From positions 186,001 to 250,000 of IMG/VR virus record IMGVR_UViG_3300031884_000002: 64,000 bases of DNA. The stretch is one strand, 5' to 3'. A program made the position numbers and the translations under genes. This document shows positions 7,269-15,858 of this stretch, piece by piece (within the stretch, counting starts at the first letter, position 1; every line of letters starts with the position of its first letter). The stretch is from a virus. The notes beneath the pieces were generated by a model. That model had not been told where the DNA came from. It did no database searches and saw nothing but the letters and a program-made list of their open reading frames with translations.

Positions 7269-8552
7269 TCAATTTATTTTTAATAAAATATCAGTCTCTG
7301 TCAAATCCTTTGCCTCTATCCATCCACGTCCCTCCACAAATACCTTATGGTCCGGAGTTAATTTCAGAACTTCTCCATTTTCTCCTTGGATTTCTAATAT
7401 TTCTGCATTTTCACGGGTTTTCATAGCCATTGTTATTTCATTATTTTCTAAAGAACGAGTTTCTATATTATATGATATTGCATCAAACTTTTCCCCGTTG
7501 TTGTATCGTTCTACCAATTCGTCTATTCTAATATCTCCTTTAGTAGTAGATACCAATGTATCTCCTGTTACACAAGGGTTTAATAATTGACGTTCATCGA
7601 CGACATAGAGAAATCCAGGTTCTCCAAATTGTTTTGTTTTTTCTATTAACAATTTAAATTCTTTGAATGTAGTTCTTCCACGGACAATGATGGCTGAATT
7701 ATTACTTCTGGCTCTCTGTGGATTTTTATCAAACCAGTTACCAGTTTTGGCATTCATCATTTCATCATCGTCTGCATCGAATATCACGCTACATGCACTT
7801 CTTCTAATTCCTCCACTTAAAACAGCATCGGCACAATGCATAAGTATATCATATGCATTTATAGGCTTAAGTCGTACTTGGTGGTCCTTTTCAATAATTT
7901 CATCTAATAATTCTTTTACTTTTTTATGACAATTTTTAAGTCCTTTATAACCGGGGGCTTTACCACCACCCGTTTTAAGTTTTGCTCCTTTTGGTCTTAT
8001 TTTACTATAATCAAATACAATTTTTCTTCCGGAATATGCTGTATTTTTAAAATAACAATTTAACAATGCTTCGATACTATCGGACCATCCTTCAATCGAA
8101 TCTTGTACTACATATGTAATAATAGTTCCAGTTTTATCGTTGGCATTTACCAATGCAGGAAGACGATTTAGAAATCGTTTAGTTAATCCAAATCCAATAC
8201 CAGTCCCACATAATAATGCATAAAAAGACTCCGCAAAAGCACGAATAGAATCTATATGTCTTACTCCGCAATTAAACATTCTACAGTTATGAGCTTCTAT
8301 AGCCTTTCCTCCAAATTGCATAGAACGCATAGAGGGAGTAACTTTCCGTTCACGTACAAAATCAAATGCTCTTACAATTTCCAATTTATCTTTTTCATTT
8401 AAAAAACTGTATTTTTTTAAATGCATTTTTTCTACTCTGGATACAGTTTCTTCCCATGTTTCTCTTCTCTTTTTCTTTTCTTCATATTTTGCATATTTTG
8501 TAGTAAAGGTGAAGTTTCCCATCTCATCTAACATATTTGGTATCTTATTCAT
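7269..8552 (-). CDS. nrdJ: Class II ribonucleotide reductase, N-terminal fragment with N-intein
   Basis: 427 residues. The extein (1-326) has the NrdJ features LLCGTGIGFGLT, LSGGIRRSA and ends DERQLLNP. The N-intein (327-427) starts CVTGDTLV, has block B TPDHKVFVEGRGW and ends at a stop. The product reduces ribonucleotides to deoxyribonucleotides with adenosylcobalamin, giving the phage an oxygen-independent dNTP supply. There is no oxygen-dependent NrdB-type gene nearby. It follows the helicase C-fragment by 59 nt in the same direction. Confidence 0.92.
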   Translation of the reverse strand: MNKIPNMLDEMGNFTFTTKYAKYEEKKKRRETWEETVSRVEKMHLKKYSFLNEKDKLEIVRAFDFVRERKVTPSMRSMQFGGKAIEAHNCRMFNCGVRHIDSIRAFAESFYALLCGTGIGFGLTKRFLNRLPALVNANDKTGTIITYVVQDSIEGWSDSIEALLNCYFKNTAYSGRKIVFDYSKIRPKGAKLKTGGGKAPGYKGLKNCHKKVKELLDEIIEKDHQVRLKPINAYDILMHCADAVLSGGIRRSACSVIFDADDDEMMNAKTGNWFDKNPQRARSNNSAIIVRGRTTFKEFKLLIEKTKQFGEPGFLYVVDERQLLNPCVTGDTLVSTTKGDIRIDELVERYNNGEKFDAISYNIETRSLENNEITMAMKTRENAEILEIQGENGEVLKLTPDHKVFVEGRGWIEAKDLTETDILLKIN

Positions 8553-8611
8553 AAATTATTTTTAAAAACTATTGTAGTAATAACTATATCTATATTTTTA
8601 TAATAAATAAA

Positions 8612-9073
8612 TTATTCTCCTTTGGATTTATTCCATTTTTTACGGATTATATCTTTTTGAGCTTCTTCTTGACCTTTGAGTTTATTAATAAGTTCCATAC
8701 CTTCGATAGAAGCCATCTCATACATTCCAAGTCTCCCAGTAGCTGCATCCAAATCACAAATATAACTACTACCATCGGGACCAAATCGATTTTTAATAAT
8801 ATGGAACTTAGCAGTATTAGTAAGTTTATTATCCATTGTTCTTGCTTGAGAAGCTACAAAATCAGAAGTCATTAACTTCTTATATGATTCCGCCATGTCA
8901 TCTCCTTCAATAATATCATTCTGAGCGGCACTATTATGCGTATAAATATCATTAGCAAAAAACATATGAGTATCATCTACTGTAATATCAATAGTTTCTT
9001 GATCTCCTATACACTCAATACTAACAATTTCATCAAGGTTAAATTCTTCTGTGTTTAATTTATGTTCTTTCAT
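8612..9073 (-). CDS. Replicative helicase, C-terminal fragment with C-intein (gp41/DnaB-like)
   Basis: 153 residues. Residues 1-47 form a C-intein (…FFANDIYTHN), closely resembling the known gp41-8 split intein. The extein begins at Ser48 (SAAQNDIIEGDDMAES) and carries the last DnaB/RecA-fold strands and the arginine-rich end of the helicase (KNRFGPDG). It overlaps the upstream endonuclease gene by 14 nt. After trans-splicing with 10152-11501 the helicase would be about 465 residues. Confidence 0.88.
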   Translation of the reverse strand: MKEHKLNTEEFNLDEIVSIECIGDQETIDITVDDTHMFFANDIYTHNSAAQNDIIEGDDMAESYKKLMTSDFVASQARTMDNKLTNTAKFHIIKNRFGPDGSSYICDLDAATGRLGMYEMASIEGMELINKLKGQEEAQKDIIRKKWNKSKGE

Positions 9074-10118
9074 AATATTTATTTACAAATCTAATACATT
9101 TTTTAATTACTTTTTCTTTATTTTTAAGATATTCTTCTTCTGGAATTCTTAATATTTTATATCCTAATGATATTAAAAATAAATCTCTTCGCTTATCTTT
9201 TTCTATGATGGATGGGAAGGAATGCCAATAACTACCATCAAACTCTATTATAGCATTCCCACATTTAAAATCAACATAAATTAAGTTTAATCCATATTTT
9301 CCATTGGCAAAAAATGATTGTTCTTTATTATAGGTAAAATACTTTACCAATTCTTTTTGTTTAGATACTAATTTAGATGTTATATTATTAAACAACTCTT
9401 GTGATATTTTGCTGTATGGATTACTTTTACCTCTACAATTAGAAACCATTTTTTCTATATGGTTATAATATTTCTCAACCCCTTCAATCGAACCAAACCT
9501 TTCAATAAATCCTATTAGTGACAATGTATGATTTCTTTTATCATATGATGCCCTCCAACGTTTATATCCATCTTCTACTCCCCATTTACTTTGAAATTCC
9601 GGCAGCGTCCTTCCATTTTTCCATTTTCCTTTTTGCTTTCGTTTCTCAATTCCAAGTTTCCAATTTTTTAAATATTTCTCCCATTTTATTTTACCCTCTT
9701 CTTTTCCATATTTTTTAATATATCCATCCAATCCTAAATTAGATATTTTTCTTTTAGATATTATTTCTTTTTGTTCCACTGTATAATTTTGATTTCGTGC
9801 TGTAATTTTTTTATTTTGCTCCTCAAATATTTGTTTGCCGATTAAATCACCATATCTATGTTGTAATGATGCTAATGAAAATCCATCTTTTCCGAATTTT
9901 TTCGATTCGGTCAACCTCTTTACCCAACTTCCATCAACATTATATTTTAATAATTTAACTATCATTTCTTTTTTTATATTTCTAATATAATTTTTATTAA
10001 ATATTTTTATTATACTATCAATTTCCAATAAAGAGTGATTAGTTAAAATTGCCTTAAATGGAGCCGCAAATTTTTGTGATAAAAAATGTTCTCTATTTTT
10101 GTAATATAATTCTTTCAT
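9060..10118 (-). CDS. Homing endonuclease in the helicase split-intein gap (Vsr-like)
   Basis: 352 residues. At least four repeats of the form (Y/W/F)GxxxGxxxW/Y occupy residues ~80-230. The C-terminal nuclease has EFDGSYWH (E292-H299) and RRDLFL, the same family as the endonuclease in the nrdJ gap. It sits between the two helicase fragments. A late-type AT box lies 4 nt upstream of its own start, so it may be expressed separately from the early helicase. Confidence 0.85.
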   Translation of the reverse strand: MKELYYKNREHFLSQKFAAPFKAILTNHSLLEIDSIIKIFNKNYIRNIKKEMIVKLLKYNVDGSWVKRLTESKKFGKDGFSLASLQHRYGDLIGKQIFEEQNKKITARNQNYTVEQKEIISKRKISNLGLDGYIKKYGKEEGKIKWEKYLKNWKLGIEKRKQKGKWKNGRTLPEFQSKWGVEDGYKRWRASYDKRNHTLSLIGFIERFGSIEGVEKYYNHIEKMVSNCRGKSNPYSKISQELFNNITSKLVSKQKELVKYFTYNKEQSFFANGKYGLNLIYVDFKCGNAIIEFDGSYWHSFPSIIEKDKRRDLFLISLGYKILRIPEEEYLKNKEKVIKKCIRFVNKYYERT

Positions 10119-10122
10119 ATTA

Positions 10123-10131
10123 TATAAATAT
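10123..10131 (-). promoter_or_regulatory. Late-type AT box
   Basis: ATATTTATA on the coding strand, 4 nt before the endonuclease ATG at 10118. Confidence 0.55.
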
Positions 10132-10151
10132 GGACCGTAACCACAAAAACA

Positions 10152-11501
10152 TCATTTTTTAGTAAATAATTTATCTCCTATAGATAAGCCACTTATAATA
10201 CTTTTTAGTTTTTCATATTGTGTTGGAAACCTATGATTTTCAGAACATTCTATAATTTTACCACTTTTCAATGTAATTCTATACACTGGTTGTTTTTTAA
10301 CAGGATATATATAAGATACTTTTCTATATCCGTTATGTGTTAATATCTTATCTCCAACTATTATATTTTTGATTTTAATATTACCTTTAAGTTCTTCGTT
10401 CACAATAGTTTGTAAAGACAAACACCGATTAGCCTGAGAGACCGACCAACCGGCTATTTGGAGTGACCCTAATACAGACCTGACCTCTTCGCTTTTTGCC
10501 CCGGCATCTTCATATGATTTAGAACCTTTGGGTGCAGTCGAAGATAATAACAAATCCACATAGTCAACTACCCACATATCAATATGAATACCGGTGACAA
10601 TTTGAAGATGTTCGGTAAATGCTTTTAAAGTATCAGCCGTAGCTGTTTTTAATGGAAAATATTTAATGTATAAAGTGCCAGCCCCATTAGCCTTCGTAGC
10701 ATCCAACGCTACTTTTATTTTAGCCTTATTTGCTTGACGTTCTTGAAATGGAATGCCAGATAAATAAGAATCATATCTGTGACCAGTATAATCAGCACTT
10801 AATTCCATGGTAAAATGAAGAACATTTTTTCCTTGTTTAAGTGCTTCCGCTCCAAAATTAACCAATGTCCAGCTTTTACATCCACCGGGATTTCCACATA
10901 TAATACCCAATTCTCCCTTTCCCAATCCGCCATCCATCAATTTATCTAAAATTGGTTGATTTGTTTTTATTGTGTATCGAGTATCTTTAGACGACCTAGT
11001 TTCAAAACTCTCAAAATAATTTTCCCCAATATCTCTATCCATTCCAGCTTTAAGAGCTTCATCTAACTTTAATTTAATAGTATCAAACTTTTGATTTTTA
11101 AGAAGTTCTAATGAATCTGCAATTGCCGATTTTAATTTTTGATGCTTACAAAACTCTAAAAACTTATCCTTAACATACGTTAAATCGGTAGCAGATGCAT
11201 TTTTAAAAGCGGATAATAACTGGGATTTTACCGCCATTTGAAGGGTACTATCAGAAATTAAATTACATTCTTGTCCCAAAATCATCATAGTAGGAGTATC
11301 TTTATACTGTTTCCAGTGGTCTATGATTTTGGAAACTATCCATTTTTGTTGGTCGGTATCAAAAAAATCAGGAGTTAATATATCATATATTCTCTCCAAA
11401 AAAGCCCTATCTGAAATTAGAACTGAAATTACTTTTGCTTGAAACTCTTTTTCATATTGTCGGGATGCTAACGTATCTACTTTATTATATTCTTCATTCA
11501 T
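10152..11501 (-). CDS. Replicative helicase, N-terminal fragment with N-intein (gp41/DnaB-like)
   Basis: 449 residues. Residues 1-359 are extein with a DnaB-type N-terminal domain, Walker A GNPGGCKS (203-210), a Walker B region MWVVDYVDLL and a terminal WSVSQANR. Residues 360-449 are an N-intein starting CLSLQTIV with block B SENHRFPTQ and a GLSIGDKL end, very like gp41-8. The helicase unwinds the replication fork. The intein sits in the conserved QANR-S motif near the nucleotide site. A sigma-70-like promoter ends 8 nt before the ATG. Confidence 0.9.
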   Translation of the reverse strand: MNEEYNKVDTLASRQYEKEFQAKVISVLISDRAFLERIYDILTPDFFDTDQQKWIVSKIIDHWKQYKDTPTMMILGQECNLISDSTLQMAVKSQLLSAFKNASATDLTYVKDKFLEFCKHQKLKSAIADSLELLKNQKFDTIKLKLDEALKAGMDRDIGENYFESFETRSSKDTRYTIKTNQPILDKLMDGGLGKGELGIICGNPGGCKSWTLVNFGAEALKQGKNVLHFTMELSADYTGHRYDSYLSGIPFQERQANKAKIKVALDATKANGAGTLYIKYFPLKTATADTLKAFTEHLQIVTGIHIDMWVVDYVDLLLSSTAPKGSKSYEDAGAKSEEVRSVLGSLQIAGWSVSQANRCLSLQTIVNEELKGNIKIKNIIVGDKILTHNGYRKVSYIYPVKKQPVYRITLKSGKIIECSENHRFPTQYEKLKSIISGLSIGDKLFTKK

Positions 11502-11509
11502 AGTTTAAC

Positions 11510-11538
11510 AGTCTATAGTAAAAATAAGTATCTTTCAA
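11510..11538 (-). promoter_or_regulatory. Probable sigma-70 promoter for the helicase
   Basis: Minus strand TTGAAA, 17 nt, TAGACT; the -10 box ends 8 nt before the ATG at 11501. Divergent from the plus-strand promoter at 11586. Confidence 0.5.
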
Positions 11539-11585
11539 CTTTTTTTAAAACCGGATTTTATTAAACTTTTTTATATTAAAATAAT

Positions 11586-11613
11586 TTGACATTTTTCATT
11601 TTTAATATATACT
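11586..11613 (+). promoter_or_regulatory. Sigma-70-type promoter with long leader
   Basis: TTGACA, 16 nt, TATACT. The leader to the ATG at 11686 is about 65 nt and contains an AAAAGG Shine-Dalgarno sequence 5-7 nt before the start. Unlike most promoters here it is not leaderless. Confidence 0.8.
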
Positions 11614-11685
11614 TATAGGTAAGATACGAAATCGGATGTAGGTCCGCCAAGTTCTTAAATATTAACAATAAAAGAAAAGGTATAT

Positions 11686-12516
11686 ATGTCAAACTACGAA
11701 ATAAATGTTCTCGTCAATGGTTCACGTTGTAAAATCTATTCCCACAATGGAAAACGATTTATAGAAGCAAAATCAGGTTCTAATTATGTATTAGAAATTA
11801 AAAATAATTCATATAATAGAGTTCTATCAGTATCCAGTGTCGATTCGTTAAATACGATTACTGGAAAAAATGAAGATGCATTAACTGGGGCTGGTTATGT
11901 TATAAATGGATATACATCCGTAAAAATAGATGGATTTAGAATTAGCGATAATGAGGTATCACAATTTAAGTTCGATGTAAAATCAAAAGGATATGCCGCA
12001 TCTAAAAAAGATGGAAGTGAACGTAATGTTGGAGTTATTGGTGTTCGTATTTTTAATGAAAAAATAAAACCGACAGTAAGTTATACTAAATATAATAACG
12101 ATTATCTAAGTTGTGATAATACAAACCCATCGAAATATTATAATGATATAACATGGGGAAGTTCGATACACTCCCAAACAATGTGTAATGCATCAAATTG
12201 CACGTCTAATTCTTCTATTGGTGGATTATATGGAGATGGTAAATATGGATACAACATAAATAACGTGGTGCAAAACTATCCAATAGAACCCAGAGGATTT
12301 GATATGTCAACTTCATTTGGAGAAGCGAAGGAAAGTAAAGTTATCGAAGTAGAGTTTGAAAGGCAAAATATAATAGATTCAATTGATATTTATTACGCTA
12401 CAAGGGAATCTTTAATTGAGATGGGAGTTCCTATAACAAGTGAAAAACAAGTAGCATTTCCCGAACCTTTCAAAGAATCAAGATACTGTGAGCCTCCTAA
12501 AAATTGGAAACCATAA
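11686..12516 (+). CDS. Conserved hypothetical early protein
   Basis: 276 residues on the strand opposite to the replication genes, with its own promoter, Shine-Dalgarno sequence and terminator: an independent (moron-like) unit. The N-terminal half reads NVLVNGSRCKIYSHNGKRFIEAKSG...YVLEIKNNS and VGVIGVRIF, a beta-rich domain that I recall in conserved phage and bacterial hypothetical proteins of unknown role. The C-terminal part is Asn/Ser-rich with two close Cys (MCNASNC). Host-interaction function is possible but unproven. Confidence 0.6.
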   Translation: MSNYEINVLVNGSRCKIYSHNGKRFIEAKSGSNYVLEIKNNSYNRVLSVSSVDSLNTITGKNEDALTGAGYVINGYTSVKIDGFRISDNEVSQFKFDVKSKGYAASKKDGSERNVGVIGVRIFNEKIKPTVSYTKYNNDYLSCDNTNPSKYYNDITWGSSIHSQTMCNASNCTSNSSIGGLYGDGKYGYNINNVVQNYPIEPRGFDMSTSFGEAKESKVIEVEFERQNIIDSIDIYYATRESLIEMGVPITSEKQVAFPEPFKESRYCEPPKNWKP

Positions 12517-12522
12517 ATAATA

Positions 12523-12543
12523 AAGCCCTTTTTATAAGGGCTT
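12523..12543. terminator. Shared hairpin terminator between convergent genes
   Basis: AAGCCCTT/AAGGGCTT stem with short AT loop between the plus-strand gene ending at 12516 and the minus-strand gene ending at 12546. T-rich on both sides, so it may work in both directions. Confidence 0.7.
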
Positions 12544-12545
12544 AT

Positions 12546-13097
12546 TTATTGAGGATAAATGTCTTTTAGAAATTGAGGAGTTTCAAATACACTACCTTCT
12601 TTACAAATATTTCTATATAAATCTTTATAATATGTATTAGTATGAATATATTTAGGATTATATTCATCAAGTTTATGTAATAATGAAGTTGTCGTGGTTG
12701 GCATTTTTAAACACCATCCTACCATTGGTTTAGTATAAAAATCATCTTGGTCTGTTGGACTATCGAATACCACTTCTCCATATTCAATATCAACCTTATA
12801 TTCTCCATATACTGGTTCTTTTCGATACATATCATTATTATCATATGTAATAGGAATATAATTACGAGACATTTTAAGTATATCTCCTTCATATAAATCT
12901 TTTAAATAGTTGTCCTGAAGCCCAGTATATCTTTGTATAACACATTCTGATAAAGGTATTAACACAGTTGGTCCTGCATTTCCTAATACTACAATACAAT
13001 TAGATTCCAGTTCTTCAAATATAAAGTAATACATGTTATTTAACTTTTGATTCCATGCTCTAAATTTAAGAGTATTTATATCCATATTATTTTCCAT
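12546..13097 (-). CDS. YopX-family protein, diverged
   Basis: 183 residues. LKFRAWNQ at the N-terminus and RYTGLQDNYLKDLYEGDILK are YopX-family signatures, as in the gene at 2509. The start at 13097 overlaps the stop of the exonuclease gene; an in-frame ATG at 13085 is an alternative. Translation is probably coupled to the exonuclease. Function unknown. Confidence 0.65.
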   Translation of the reverse strand: MENNMDINTLKFRAWNQKLNNMYYFIFEELESNCIVVLGNAGPTVLIPLSECVIQRYTGLQDNYLKDLYEGDILKMSRNYIPITYDNNDMYRKEPVYGEYKVDIEYGEVVFDSPTDQDDFYTKPMVGWCLKMPTTTTSLLHKLDEYNPKYIHTNTYYKDLYRNICKEGSVFETPQFLKDIYPQ

Positions 13098-14169
13098 CTC
13101 TTACTTGATTATCCAAGAATGAAAATACGTCAGATACCCAATTATTATAATCTGGCATATTTACATCTAATCTATCATTTCTTACTAATTTAAAAAATGC
13201 ATTTCTATCTAATTTTGGTATTTTATTTTCAGTTAATATTTCTTGAAGATGTAATTGGGAAGTAGTTCCTAACATAGTATCTTTTAATTGCATCAATGCA
13301 TAATTACGTTCTATTATAGATTTATTAGTAACAATATTCTCACATACTACAAACTTATTTCGCATATCAGTCGCATGATTCACAATCTCATCAATAGTAT
13401 GAATTGTTTCTTCTTTTAAATATGGAAAATGCTTACATACAGTTTTTAAACCGGCTCTTTCAATTCCATTTATATTATCACTTTTATCTCCGTCCATACT
13501 TCTAAATAACACAAAATTATTAGGATGAATATTATATTCCGAAATAACTTCATTCACTCCATATATTCGTTTTTTAGTAGGAGAATATATTTGAACTTTA
13601 GAACTTGCCAACTGTAAAAAATCCTTATCAGTTGACATTATAGTTACTTTTTTGGAGTTTTTAAATTGCTCCAATGCCAGATAAGATATTACGTCATCGG
13701 CTTCAACCATATTTTCGCTTACTATATTTACTGGTAATACTTGAAGATAATTTATAAATTGAAGATATTCTTTTTGTTTCTGTTGGTCTTCATTATCAGG
13801 AGTAGAATCATCATCATATACTCTATTCAATCTAATTTTATTTGTGCTATATGCTTTATAGGCAGGGAAGATTGCTTTTCTTTTTTGAGACCCCCCAACT
13901 CCGTCAAATACTACTATACAACGAGAAGGAGTTAATAATTTAATTGCCGCACCTAAAGATTTTAGAGAAGCCACAACTCCACCACTATGTTCGCCATTGG
14001 CATTCATTGAGACGGTGGCACAAAATGCTCGGATGAATAGATTATTACCATCAACTATTAAGATATGATTATTAGTTTTATCTCTCCAGTTTAAATGGGA
14101 ATCCTTCATTTCGGACTTTATGTTTTTAAAAAAAGAAAATAACTTGGCTTTATCTAAATCATCACTCAT
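13087..14169 (-). CDS. FEN-type 5'-3' exonuclease / RNase H
   Basis: 360 residues. Conserved acidic motifs of the FEN superfamily are present in order: ILIVDGNNLFIRAF, VVFDG, MVEADDVISYLA, MSTDKDFLQL and MDGDKSDNINGI. The protein should remove RNA primers or 5' flaps during lagging-strand synthesis, as T4 RNase H does. Its start overlaps the stop of the upstream gene as ATGA, and its stop overlaps the YopX-like gene, making a three-gene coupled unit under the promoter at 14490. Confidence 0.88.
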   Translation of the reverse strand: MSDDLDKAKLFSFFKNIKSEMKDSHLNWRDKTNNHILIVDGNNLFIRAFCATVSMNANGEHSGGVVASLKSLGAAIKLLTPSRCIVVFDGVGGSQKRKAIFPAYKAYSTNKIRLNRVYDDDSTPDNEDQQKQKEYLQFINYLQVLPVNIVSENMVEADDVISYLALEQFKNSKKVTIMSTDKDFLQLASSKVQIYSPTKKRIYGVNEVISEYNIHPNNFVLFRSMDGDKSDNINGIERAGLKTVCKHFPYLKEETIHTIDEIVNHATDMRNKFVVCENIVTNKSIIERNYALMQLKDTMLGTTSQLHLQEILTENKIPKLDRNAFFKLVRNDRLDVNMPDYNNWVSDVFSFLDNQVRDGK

Positions 14170-14483
14170 AAGTTTTTAATCCAATTCCATAATTTATTAT
14201 ACCATTTTATAATATATTTTCGTTTATGTTCTTTAATTGCGGTTTTCAATACTTTAGTAGGATATAATCTATTATTTAAGTTTGGTTCATCCAAATAAAA
14301 AACCAATCCAGTTGCTTTAGATAAAGGCTGTATTTCTAAAAACTCTTTGATATCAAATGCCGGAAACTTTTTATTTATAGTAGGTAATGTTATTCCCTTA
14401 AAAGAATCAATAGTATTTGATTCAATTGGAATGTTGAATGGTTTACGTTGTTCGTTTAATATTTTTTCTTTACGATGTCCCAT
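14166..14483 (-). CDS. Hypothetical protein with NNRxYP motif
   Basis: 105 residues. The segment NLNNRLYPTKVLKTAIKEHK matches a motif in the gene at 17310 (SLNNRIYPNDVLNEAIIKYK) and recalls a motif seen near the N-terminus of phage prohead proteases, but here the protein ends about 20 residues later in WYNKLWNWIKNL. It may be a shortened paralogue. First gene of the exonuclease unit; its ATG is 6 nt after a -10 box. Confidence 0.55.
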   Translation of the reverse strand: MGHRKEKILNEQRKPFNIPIESNTIDSFKGITLPTINKKFPAFDIKEFLEIQPLSKATGLVFYLDEPNLNNRLYPTKVLKTAIKEHKRKYIIKWYNKLWNWIKNL

Positions 14484-14489
14484 ATAAAA

Positions 14490-14517
14490 AGTATATACTA
14501 AATTGAAACATAATCAA
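14490..14517 (-). promoter_or_regulatory. Sigma-70-type promoter, leaderless configuration
   Basis: Minus strand TTGATT, 16 nt, TATACT, with the -10 box ending 6 nt before the ATG at 14483. Confidence 0.75.
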
Positions 14518-14528
14518 CTTATTTTAGA

Positions 14529-14560
14529 AAATAAAAAAGAGTGGACTTTCACCACTCTTT
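14529..14560 (-). terminator. Rho-independent terminator after recA
   Basis: Nine-bp stem AAAGAGTGG/CCACTCTTT (14536-14560) with 7-nt loop and a run of Ts on the minus strand, just downstream of the recA C-fragment. Confidence 0.85.
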
Positions 14561-14580
14561 TCGGTAACTATTTAGAAGAG

Positions 14581-15858
14581 TTATTCTTCTGATTTTGATT
14601 CAGTAATAGGAGGAACTTCCTCTGATACTTCTTCAATGTCTTCCACAATTTTAGAATTAGGGTCTCTATAATTCATAATATAATCATTACAAATCACTTG
14701 ATAAAACTCTTCTTTAAGATCTTTATCAGAGTTCATAAGTTCTACAAACTTAGAAGTATTAAACTCCAATGATTCTCCATTTGCTCTTTTCCATGTATAT
14801 TTAGCAGCAGTTCCAGTTATAATTCCACGCTCTTTTGAGAAATTAAGCCAACTTGCCAAATCTTGGATACCGGAATCATAATGGATTTCAAATTGTGCTC
14901 CTCGTGCTCCCGGTCCCATTCTACTCTTAATAACTTGACAAGTACATTTTACTCCAATTACTTCATCATTTTTCTTCAATTTTCCAATGGTTCCCATTCT
15001 TACTCTGGTAGAACACGCATAACTTAAAGATTTTCCACCGGGAGTAGTCCATTTGTCTCCGAATGGACCTGCATTCATATTAAATCTTAATTGATTAGTA
15101 AATACAATCAGGATTCTTTGTTTAGCAATAAGACCGGTTATTTTTCGGAATGCCTTTCCTAAGATTAGGGATTTTCCTGTATTATATCCATCAATCCCAT
15201 GTTCTGCTTCAAGTTCTTTTTCGATAGTAGCTTGTGCTACTGAATCAATAAAAATAGTTAATAATTTATCTTTATTTGCTTTTCTAAAAGCACCTATACA
15301 AGTTTCTATATGTGTAAATAAATCTTCCAATGTTGTAAATGGAACATAATTTGTATTTTTAACATTTACTCCAAGCGCAGTCCAAAACTTTCTATCAACT
15401 GCAAACTCAGAATCAAAAAATACACTATATCCACCAAGTTTACTTGTTTCTGCAATAATATGAGCGCACATTAAAGATTTACCGGTGTTATGATTTAGCA
15501 TCCCATTTCCAAAATAACAATGTTCTGGATGTTCGACCGTAATATCTACAATTTTATATTTTCCAATTAAAGCAACTGATAATACTATACTATAAGTTTC
15601 ATCATCACATAAAATACTATGTTTATTAGGGATTATATCTTTACATTCTACCCATCCAGAATTTGTAAAAAACTTATGTTCTCGACTCACTTTTATAGTT
15701 TTTCCATTATCTAATGTTACTAAATATGTATCCAATATACCTTTATTAACAAATCTGGTTATTTTTGTATATTCACCATTCAATGTTTTTACTTTTATGG
15801 TTTTTCCTTCTTTAAGGAGAGAATCTACTTCTCCTACAGTTATTATTTTTTTATTCAT
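14581..15858 (-). CDS. RecA/UvsX-like recombinase, C-terminal fragment with long C-intein
   Basis: 425 residues. Residues 1-124 are an unusually long C-intein: it contains intein block B (SREHKFFTNSGWVECKD) as well as the C-terminal blocks, ending GMLNHN. The extein starts at Thr125 (TGKSLMCAHI), completing the Walker A loop GLEG-TGKS begun on 16988-17305. It continues with the RecA core (IFIDSVAQA, TNQLRFN, TTPGGKSLSYA). The acidic tail (EDIEEVSEEVPP) is typical of recombinases that interact with other proteins. The spliced protein would be 393 residues. Acts in strand exchange and recombination-dependent replication. Confidence 0.9.
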   Translation of the reverse strand: MNKKIITVGEVDSLLKEGKTIKVKTLNGEYTKITRFVNKGILDTYLVTLDNGKTIKVSREHKFFTNSGWVECKDIIPNKHSILCDDETYSIVLSVALIGKYKIVDITVEHPEHCYFGNGMLNHNTGKSLMCAHIIAETSKLGGYSVFFDSEFAVDRKFWTALGVNVKNTNYVPFTTLEDLFTHIETCIGAFRKANKDKLLTIFIDSVAQATIEKELEAEHGIDGYNTGKSLILGKAFRKITGLIAKQRILIVFTNQLRFNMNAGPFGDKWTTPGGKSLSYACSTRVRMGTIGKLKKNDEVIGVKCTCQVIKSRMGPGARGAQFEIHYDSGIQDLASWLNFSKERGIITGTAAKYTWKRANGESLEFNTSKFVELMNSDKDLKEEFYQVICNDYIMNYRDPNSKIVEDIEEVSEEVPPITESKSEE

